Positions 27,050 through 35,000 of a DNA stretch of 64,000 nt are shown piece by piece. Under the pieces are notes generated by a model that was not told where the DNA came from, made no database searches, and worked only from the letters and a program-made list of their open reading frames with translations. Positions within the stretch are counted from its first letter, which is position 1. Each line of letters begins with the position of its first letter. Origin of the DNA: Saprospiraceae bacterium. Lineage in GTDB: Bacteria; Bacteroidota; Bacteroidia; Chitinophagales; Saprospiraceae. A program made the translations under genes and the position numbers. The stretch is from positions 62,001 through 126,000 of the forward strand of contig JAGNXB010000001.1 of the NCBI GenBank assembly GCA_017985675.1, read 5' to 3'.

Positions 27050-28627
27050 ATGGCTCGCAGATTAACCACTTTTTCCAAACTACTGATCACCGTACTGATT
27101 GTAGGCGGATTTGTATTATTGGGCAACTATGTGTTGAACAAAACAGAATGGGGGAAATCCCTTAGAAATCAAGCCGATAGTGGTGGTGATTTCGGCAGTG
27201 ATGCATCAGATAAAAATAGCGCAGGTAAGGATGATGATGTACTTACCGTCCAATTGGTCACTTGGGGCGGTTATGCCCCTGGCCTTTATTTTAATGAAGG
27301 TGCTGAGGCAAGTACCAATTCCCGTTTTTTTAAGGAGTATGGCATTAAAGTCCGCTTTGTAAAAAATGACGATCTCATGGCAGCTCTTAATGCCTGGATT
27401 GCTGACGAATATGACGTACTTGTTCAGACGGCAGATGCATTCCCTTTATATACCTTTCCTGATGAGTTGAAACAATTTGAGCCTCAGGTATTTATGCAGG
27501 TTGACTGGTCCCGTGGCGGAGATGCGATCATTGCCAAACGAGGGATCAACTCGATCAATGATCTTAAAGGGAAGCGTATCGCCGTTACTGAGCCTGCCCC
27601 ATCGCAGACCTTGCTTGTAACGGCGCTTGAAGCCGCAGGATTGAATTACAAGGATGTCATCGTTGCTGCCGCGCAGGACCCTGTGGTTGCATCTCAGATG
27701 TTCAAAGCTCCGGACATTGATGCAGCTGTGGTATGGAGTCCTTTTGATGTAGAGGCAATCCGTGAAGTGCCGGGGTCCAAAGTACTTGTGAGTACTAAGG
27801 ACCAGTCGCATATTATTGCGGATATCTTTTTTGCGAAGGCTTCCTACATCAGAAACAACAAAGCGAAAATTCATAAATTTTATGAAGGCTGGATGAAGGC
27901 CGTTGCTGAACTGGAAAATACGCCTTCAAATCAGGAAAAAGCAGCCAAACATCTAGCGGCCTTCCTGGAATTTTCGGAAGATGATGCCAAGGGTGCAATG
28001 GCAAATGTACGTTGGACTACCCATGGAGACAACATGAACTTCTTTGGACTAAATTCGAATTACCGCGGTGTAAAAGGGGCTGATCTTTACGATAAAATGT
28101 CAAAAGTCTTTTTCGAACTTGGACAGGCGGACAAAATGGCGCCACCATGGAGAAATGTGATTTATACTGGAGCCGTCCAGGCGGCAGCAGCTTTATCAGG
28201 TCCTGGTTTTACAGCCGAAGAAACACCCGCATTCACACCTCCTACCGAATCTGAACGCAAAGCGCCAGCGCTTGCCAACAAACAGGTGAGTATCAATTTT
28301 GATTCTGGAAAGTTCACCCTCTCCGAAAACGCTAAGACAATTATTGATTTACAATTTGCAGATGTTGCCCGTTCTTTTGCTACGCTGCGCGTGCGCATAG
28401 AAGGTAATACCGATAATGTTGGTGGAAGAGCAATGAATGTAGAGCTTTCTAAAAAAAGAGCCCAAGCAGTAGCTGATTACCTCAGGCAGACATACGGCCT
28501 GGATAAAAACCGGTTTGTTATTGTCGGAAATGGTCCTGACAAGCCGGTCGCAGGTTGCGAAAGCAATAAAACCGAGTCTTGCAAAGCGAAGAATCGAAGA
28601 ACTGATTTCCAATTGATCGGCTCCTAA
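27050..28627 (+). CDS. Membrane-anchored NMT1/SsuA-like solute-binding protein fused to OmpA domain
   Basis: 525 residues in three parts. One N-terminal membrane anchor at about 10-28 (LLITVLIVGGFVLLGNYVL) has no lipobox or clear cleavage site. A solute-binding domain spans about 65-375, with the nitrate/sulfonate/taurine type opening VQLVTWGGYAPGLYFNEG and a hinge region INDLKGKRIAVTEPAPSQTL. An OmpA-like peptidoglycan-binding domain runs about 410-525 (INFDSGKFTLSENAKTI, IEGNTDNVGGRAMNVELSKKRAQAVADYL, KNRRTDFQL). If the anchor is retained, one chain would tie the inner membrane to the cell wall with the binding domain between. The ligand is unknown. Permease and ATPase follow directly. Confidence 0.88.
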   Translation: MARRLTTFSKLLITVLIVGGFVLLGNYVLNKTEWGKSLRNQADSGGDFGSDASDKNSAGKDDDVLTVQLVTWGGYAPGLYFNEGAEASTNSRFFKEYGIKVRFVKNDDLMAALNAWIADEYDVLVQTADAFPLYTFPDELKQFEPQVFMQVDWSRGGDAIIAKRGINSINDLKGKRIAVTEPAPSQTLLVTALEAAGLNYKDVIVAAAQDPVVASQMFKAPDIDAAVVWSPFDVEAIREVPGSKVLVSTKDQSHIIADIFFAKASYIRNNKAKIHKFYEGWMKAVAELENTPSNQEKAAKHLAAFLEFSEDDAKGAMANVRWTTHGDNMNFFGLNSNYRGVKGADLYDKMSKVFFELGQADKMAPPWRNVIYTGAVQAAAALSGPGFTAEETPAFTPPTESERKAPALANKQVSINFDSGKFTLSENAKTIIDLQFADVARSFATLRVRIEGNTDNVGGRAMNVELSKKRAQAVADYLRQTYGLDKNRFVIVGNGPDKPVAGCESNKTESCKAKNRRTDFQLIGS

Positions 28628-28637
28628 AACCGATTTT

Positions 28638-29792
28638 ATGGGCATTTTTGAACTGAGAGGGTCACTCACAAGACAACAAAGCCTGTTGCTTTTTGCCATC
28701 GGTGTAGGTTTGCTTCTGGGTATTTGGCACTTGTTAACTACCGGGAGTGCTCCTGTATTGTCTTCGGCCATTTTACCCCACCCTCAGCGAGTGCTCTTTG
28801 CTTTCCAGGATCTTTATCTGGATAATGACATCATTAAAAATGCCTGCCATTCCATTGGGATTAATCTGGCAGGTTATCTGGAGGCTATTTTTATAGCTCT
28901 CCCGCTGGGTTTTTTGATAGGTTTGATGCCCATATTCAGAGGTGCATTCCAGCGTCCGTTAGAATCTATCCGGTATATTCCACTTACGGCCGTGACGGGA
29001 TTATTTATCGTTTGGTTTGGCGTAGGTACCTCCATGAAAGTCCACTTTCTTGCTTTTGGTATCTTAATATACCTCTTACCTGTAATCATACAACGTATTG
29101 ATGAAGTGGAAGATGTATTTTTAAAAACGGTTTACACTTTGGGCGCTACTAACTGGCAAACGATCCGTACGGTCTACTGGCCCTCTGTAGTATCACGGCT
29201 CTCTGATGATATCCGTGTGCTGACAGCGATTTCATGGACCTACATCATTGTTGCCGAAAATATTGATAGTACACAAGGTGGACTAGGAGCGCTGATTTGG
29301 CGAGTGGGGCAACGTCAGGGGCGCATGGATAAAGTATTCGCATTACTTATTCTGATTGTACTTATCGGGGTACTGCAAGACCGTTTGTTCAAACGAATGG
29401 ACCGTTTGCTTTTTCCCTATAAATATCAGGCGTCCTTGCACGGCAAGCATGGTACGCCAACAGACGGGAGCCAGAAAGGTATTTTCAGTGTCTTACTAAG
29501 TTATATGCTGGATGTTGTTGGTGGCCATCAATTTCGCCATGTCCTTCATCTGATTCTGGATTATATTTTAAAAGCTACTTGGTGGATAGTCCTCGCAGCT
29601 TATTGGGTATTAGCAGTCAATGAATGGACTGGACTTGTCTTTCCTGTTCAACTCATTCATAATTTGTTTGGGGACACGACGTGGGCTATCCATACAATCA
29701 TGTTCCTATTGACCGCCTACCAGGTTTGGAAGTTTCGGGAATCCCACCTGGGTCGATATGCCCGCCTTGTAACTGAAAAACAAATCGCATAA
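28638..29792 (+). CDS. ABC transporter permease with extra C-terminal membrane region
   Basis: Inner-membrane permease of the SsuC/TauC/NrtB type. A six-helix BPD_transp_1 core spans about residues 15-265. The EAA loop that docks the ATPase is DEVEDVFLKTVYTLGATNWQTIRTVYWPSVV (about 155-185). Usual members end near residue 260. This one continues for about 115 residues: a hydrophilic linker (about 270-300) and at least two further hydrophobic segments (HVLHLILDYILKATWWIVLAAY and a later one near 360). It starts 10 bases after the solute-binding/OmpA gene and ends 9 bases before the ATPase gene. Confidence 0.88.
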   Translation: MGIFELRGSLTRQQSLLLFAIGVGLLLGIWHLLTTGSAPVLSSAILPHPQRVLFAFQDLYLDNDIIKNACHSIGINLAGYLEAIFIALPLGFLIGLMPIFRGAFQRPLESIRYIPLTAVTGLFIVWFGVGTSMKVHFLAFGILIYLLPVIIQRIDEVEDVFLKTVYTLGATNWQTIRTVYWPSVVSRLSDDIRVLTAISWTYIIVAENIDSTQGGLGALIWRVGQRQGRMDKVFALLILIVLIGVLQDRLFKRMDRLLFPYKYQASLHGKHGTPTDGSQKGIFSVLLSYMLDVVGGHQFRHVLHLILDYILKATWWIVLAAYWVLAVNEWTGLVFPVQLIHNLFGDTTWAIHTIMFLLTAYQVWKFRESHLGRYARLVTEKQIA

Positions 29793-29801
29793 CCAGATTG
29801 T

Positions 29802-30632
29802 ATGGCGATGAAAATGAAGGATGATCCCAACTTGCCCAATATCATTGCCCTAAAAGGCATTAACCAAAGTTATGATGGTGGGCAATCTTATATTATTAAA
29901 GATCTCGATTTGTTAGTGGAGGATAAACCTGCTCAAGGGCAATTTGTTGTTATTTTAGGGATGTCTGGTTCAGGAAAATCGACGTTGTTGCGCTACATCG
30001 CGGGTCTGCAGGAACCTACTTCAGGTGAAGTGCTTTTAAATGGAAGGAAGGTTGGTGCTGACAACCGAGCCAGCATGGTCTTTCAACAGTATTCTTCTCT
30101 TCCCTGGATGAGTGTGCTGGATAATGTAGGACTACCCCTATTGTATAAGGGTATGGGTCGGTCAGAACGAGATGATCGCTCCATGGAAATGATTCGTCTT
30201 GTCGGTCTTGAAGGGCATGAAAGCAAGTTTGCACAATACCCGGCATTGTCCGGAGGCCAATTACAACGTGTGGCCATTGCAAGAAGCCTACTGGCTAATT
30301 CATCTGTTATTCTGATGGATGAGCCCTTTGGTGCGTTGGACGTAAAAACCCGATTGCAAATGCAGGACTTGTTATCTAAAATTTGGAATGAAATTCACCC
30401 AACTGTTGTTTTCGTGACACATGACATTTCAGAAGCCATATATCTTGGCGATGAAATTTACATTATGAGTTCACCACCGGCCAACTTCGTCGAACACATT
30501 CATATTGATCTTCCCCTTTATCGTAATCGGGAACTGAAACGAAGTAAAGCGTTTATGGATCTGGTTCATCATATTGAAGACAGAATGGTTGAAATTGCAG
30601 AACAAACGCAAAATGAAAATGCACAATTATAA
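29802..30632 (+). CDS. ABC transporter ATPase (SsuB/TauB type)
   Basis: 276-residue ATP-binding subunit. Walker A GMSGSGKST at 53-61, Q-loop VFQQYSSLPW, signature LSGGQLQRVAIARSLL from about 149, Walker B VILMDEPFGALD, and the switch histidine in VFVTHDISEA. This is the nitrate/sulfonate/taurine importer subclass that pairs with the preceding permease. The C-terminal 45 residues are helical and polar. Several ATGs lie close together at 29802-29817; the first is used. The 3' end overlaps the next gene by about 20 bases. Confidence 0.92.
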   Translation: MAMKMKDDPNLPNIIALKGINQSYDGGQSYIIKDLDLLVEDKPAQGQFVVILGMSGSGKSTLLRYIAGLQEPTSGEVLLNGRKVGADNRASMVFQQYSSLPWMSVLDNVGLPLLYKGMGRSERDDRSMEMIRLVGLEGHESKFAQYPALSGGQLQRVAIARSLLANSSVILMDEPFGALDVKTRLQMQDLLSKIWNEIHPTVVFVTHDISEAIYLGDEIYIMSSPPANFVEHIHIDLPLYRNRELKRSKAFMDLVHHIEDRMVEIAEQTQNENAQL

Positions 30633-31851
30633 GAACACCTTTTTTTGGGCTCTCATGTTTAGTTGGGGCGTCCCTGTTTTTTGTCAAAATAGCCCATCTG
30701 TTCACGCGGTGGAAACGGATGAACAGAAAACAGTTGAAATGGTATGGGGAGACTTAAAATTACCATTGACGGCAACCGCCAGCTCAACGTACTTTAAAGT
30801 CAAAAAAGAAATCACCCGGGAAGAGGCGATGAAATTGATAACACAGCCCATCCAATTTTTACTTAACGGAAAACCCTATTTCCTTTCAGGCCTGATCGCC
30901 TCTACCAACGCCCGAAAATCAGCTTTGACTGCACCAAATGATACAGTGGTTGTTGGAGCTAAACCAAAAGCAAATAGGGATACTGAGCAACAGGAAGTAA
31001 GGACATCCTCCCAACCACTCATCGGAGGGCTTCTCCTGGATTCATTGGTAGATCAAAAAAAGTACATCTTTAATATTGAAACTCAAAAAGACCTTGCGAC
31101 TTTTTTGAAAGAAGGTAACAGAATCACATTTGGAACTAGTCGAAACCGGCCAGGTTTGATGGTGAATATTGACATTGATATTTTTGATCCATATGAACAG
31201 TTTAGGCCCAGATATTATGTGCCGCCCATGTCATACATTAAGCCAGATATATCTCCCTGGCAATGGGCTAGTGTGCCGGGAAGGAAGAAGGGTATTGTAC
31301 GCTATGATCCAAATCATGCAACGCATGTTAAAATAATCGCAGCTTATAGTAATGAAGAAAAATATGAGTTAATTCCGATTCCCGGATTTCAGACTGGTGC
31401 ACATTATGTCGGCGAAGAGGACTTTATCGTGCCTCTAAAAGACGTTTCCTCCAAAGACACCTTGCGCAAATCTCCTGTGCTGGATGCTTATAAAGGTTAC
31501 GATATGATTACCGAAATGTCTGTTGGCTGGTCAATACAATGGGGTAGTGTGGAGGTAGGTCACAAAGGGAAATACTGCAAACCAGAAGAGTTTAATGTGG
31601 CGAACCTTGAAAAGATGATGGTGAAACGAGGCCAGCAGCTTTTGCCAATTGAACAGGTTTTAATAACCATTACGCAAAAGGAAGGAAATGTGAGCCAATA
31701 CCTTATTAGTGGACAGGAGCCTGAAGTCTGGCAGACTATCTTCCAGAACCTTCCGCCTACTACATCGATTTACTTTGAAGAAATCATCGTTAGGGAGGCG
31801 GATGAAAAGCTTTACCGGGTCCAGATTCCATTTATTCTCAATGTTTGGTAG
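30613..31851 (+). CDS. Secreted protein of unknown function, possible GldM-like C-terminal domain
   Basis: About 412 residues. I chose the ATG at 30613 (MKMHNYKNTFFWALMFSWG) so that a signal peptide ending near FCQ leads the protein; another ATG follows at 30619. The mature part has two regions of alternating beta pattern separated by a polar linker (about 110-140). The end, TTSIYFEEIIVREADEKLYR followed by VQIPFILNVW, resembles the closing strand pattern of the GldM/PorM periplasmic domains, but the match is by eye and weak. It overlaps the ABC ATPase gene, so it is probably the last gene of that operon. No terminator was seen in the 140 bases that follow. Confidence 0.6.
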   Translation: MKMHNYKNTFFWALMFSWGVPVFCQNSPSVHAVETDEQKTVEMVWGDLKLPLTATASSTYFKVKKEITREEAMKLITQPIQFLLNGKPYFLSGLIASTNARKSALTAPNDTVVVGAKPKANRDTEQQEVRTSSQPLIGGLLLDSLVDQKKYIFNIETQKDLATFLKEGNRITFGTSRNRPGLMVNIDIDIFDPYEQFRPRYYVPPMSYIKPDISPWQWASVPGRKKGIVRYDPNHATHVKIIAAYSNEEKYELIPIPGFQTGAHYVGEEDFIVPLKDVSSKDTLRKSPVLDAYKGYDMITEMSVGWSIQWGSVEVGHKGKYCKPEEFNVANLEKMMVKRGQQLLPIEQVLITITQKEGNVSQYLISGQEPEVWQTIFQNLPPTTSIYFEEIIVREADEKLYRVQIPFILNVW

Positions 31852-31991
31852 CGTATTTAGATTGATTTCTGGCATTTAGAGTATTCCCGTTATTGCTGTT
31901 TTTCGATTTATCTAACTTACCTAAAGTCACCTTCATTGGGTGTGGACCAGTCTCTCTCGAAATTCCCCATTGTAATTGAACCGCTTGTTAA

Positions 31992-32023
31992 TTTGATTGT
32001 TGCTTTCTTTTTGTCTAATTTTA
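31992..32023 (+). promoter_or_regulatory. Promoter of the large beta-propeller/PKD gene
   Basis: TTTG (31992-31995), a 20-base spacer and TAATTTTA (32016-32023), one mismatch to TAnnTTTG. Transcription would start about at the upstream ATG (32028), which favours the second ATG at 32049 as the real start. Confidence 0.5.
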
Positions 32024-32048
32024 TCCGATGTTTCAACCAACCCGTGGC

Positions 32049-35000
32049 ATGAAAAAATGGTACTTCCTTGCACTCCTATTGATATTTAGCATTGGCATGC
32101 CTTTGTTTGGCCAGGATTGGCCATCCATGATGAGCAATCCAAAAGAGAATTTTTACGATGTCCAGAATGCGTTCAATACGTATTGGACAGGTAAGGATAC
32201 AAAACAAAAAGGAAAAGGCTGGAAGCCATTCAAACGCTGGGAATGGTTTACAGAGCAACGGGTTTATCCATCAGGGAATCGTGACCAAATGGAAACGGCC
32301 ATGAGCACCTATTACGCTCAGCAACTTAATAAACCAGAAAATAACGAGCGGGGCAGTTCCTCAAGTGACTGGACATTCCTTGGCGCTTCTACCGTTCCTT
32401 CCAATGGAGGAGGTGCGGGTCGTTGCAATTTCATACGTTTTGATCCTAATGATCCCAATATACTTTGGACAGGTTCACCAGGTGGGGGACTTTGGAAATC
32501 CACAAATGCCGGAGCAACCTGGGTTAATTGGAACACGGATTACTTGCCCGTTATAGGTTGCACGGACATTGCCATTGTGCCCACAAATACAGACACCATG
32601 TATCTGGCTACCGGTGATGGATTTGCTAGTGATACTTATACCATTGGCGTTTTAAAAACAACGGATGGCGGTCTTACCTGGAATCCTACGGGCCTAAACT
32701 GGAACGTAACAGATACAAAGCTCATCCGAAAACTTTTACTCCATCCCGATAATCATCAAATCCTCATCGCGGGCACTTCTGATGGGATATATCGGACCGT
32801 TGATGGTGGTGACAATTGGGCTAAAGTGCAGGGAGGTGATTTTTATGACCTAGAATTCAAACCCGGCGACCCAACTATTGTATATGCTGGCTCCAATCGT
32901 TTTTTGCGTTCTACAAATGGTGGTATTTCCTGGTCACAGGTATCCTCTGGTCTTGCTCCTCAAAATCAGGTGCGACGATTAGCTATTGCTGTCACTCCTG
33001 CAAATCCTGAATTTGTTTACCTGCTGGCAGCGGAATCTTCTTCAAATGGCTACAAGGGCATGTACAGATCAGAGAATAGTGGCGGTGCTTTTGTATTGCA
33101 ATCTGAAACCCCAAATTTGTTGGGTTGGGCAAGTGATGGTTCCGATGATGGTGGCCAGGGATGGTACACTTTGTCCATTGCCGCTTCACCTACTAATCCA
33201 AACGCTGTGGCTGTGGGTGGAGTAAATATCTGGCGGTCGACAACCGGAGGAAGTACTTGGGGATTAAATGCCCACTGGTGGGGGGATCAAGCGCCTTATG
33301 TTCATGCCGACATTCATGATATGGCCTATTTGCCAGGAAGTGCTAATATCTATTATGCCGCCACAGATGGTGGTGTTTTCCGCACTACCGATAATGGAAA
33401 TTCTTGGACGGACCTGAGTAATGGGTTGGAAATAGCTCAGCTTTATAAAATTGGATCTTCCGCTACAAATGAAGAACTTGTTTTATCCGGTTGGCAGGAC
33501 AACGGTACAAATCGGCTTCTGGGCTCAGAATGGCAACGGGTTATAGGTGGTGATGGTATGGAATGTATCGTAGATCACTCCGATGCTGATGTCATGTATG
33601 GTGCTTTGTATTATGGAAATATCCGCAAGTCCACAGACGGTGGTAACGACTTTGATGGAATTGTCGATTCAGATGGGGATGGCGTCAATAGCGGAGGCTT
33701 GTGGGTCACACCCTATATAATGCATCCTACAAATAGCCAAACCTTGCTGGTAGGCAAAGACGAACTCTATCGCTCCATAGATGGTGGTTATAATTGGGAA
33801 CAGTTGGGAAGCATTGGAGGAGCTGGATTAATACGCGCTATAGCATATGCCCCTTCTAATCCTGATGTGATCTATGCAGCCCGCTCAAATTCTATCCATG
33901 TGTCCACAGACGGAGGGGCTTCATTTAGCAATGTTAGTACTGGACTTCCGAATCTCATCATCACCTATATTGCGGTATCCAGTATTAACCCTGATCGGGT
34001 GTACATCACCTATAGTGGATACATGGGAGCAGAAAAGGTGTTTGTTTCCAATAATAGGGGATCCGTTTGGTCCAATTATTCAACAGGCCTTCCTAACCTA
34101 CCGGTAAATTGTATTGAATACCAGAATGGATCCAATAATGGGGTCTATGCTGGTACAGATGTAGGCATTTATTATAGAGATGCCACTTTGTCATCCTGGG
34201 TTCCTTTCAGCAATGGCCTTCCAAATGTTGTTGTTAATGAGTTGGAAATTCACTACAATTCTTCAAAAATCAGAGCGGCGACTTATGGTAGAGGTTTGTG
34301 GGAATCGCCCTTGTACAGTGGAGCTCCGATTGTACCTGTCGCCAGTTTTACCTCTAATCCAGCCATCAATTGTGTGGGATCACCTGTGTATTTTAGTAAC
34401 CTAAGTGAAAACAATCCCCTACAGGTGAGTTGGACATTTGAAGGTGGAACCCCTGCTACATCTACTCAATATAATCCAGAAGTGACTTGGCTGACCGCTG
34501 GCACTTATACTATCTCACTCACTGTTACAAATGTTGCCGGCTCACATACGGAAACCAAAACAATTGAAATAAAGGCCATACCAGAAGTGACCATTGTTCC
34601 GGAAAATCCCACCATTTGTAAAGGAGAAAGTATTTCGCTGACGGCATCCGGCGCCAATACGTTTTTCTGGACAAATAATCTTGGCGGAGGCGCTGTTAAA
34701 ACAGTGACACCAAACGCCACTATTACTTATACAATTACTGGGAATAACGGAGGATGTACAAGCAAATCCACTGTGACGGTGTCCGTCAATGCTTTGCCTC
34801 AGGTTTTTATTAGTTCCTCTACAGATTCCGTTTGTGTTGGCCAGCCCGTTGAGTTGCTGGTCGAAGGTGCTACCCAATACGAGTGGGCAGATGGATTAGG
34901 CGCCTCGGAGACCGTGACCGTCAACCCTTTAGACATAGATACATTTTCGGTTAACGGAACGGATGATAATGGGTGTAGTGCTACTGCTTCTATTGTCATT

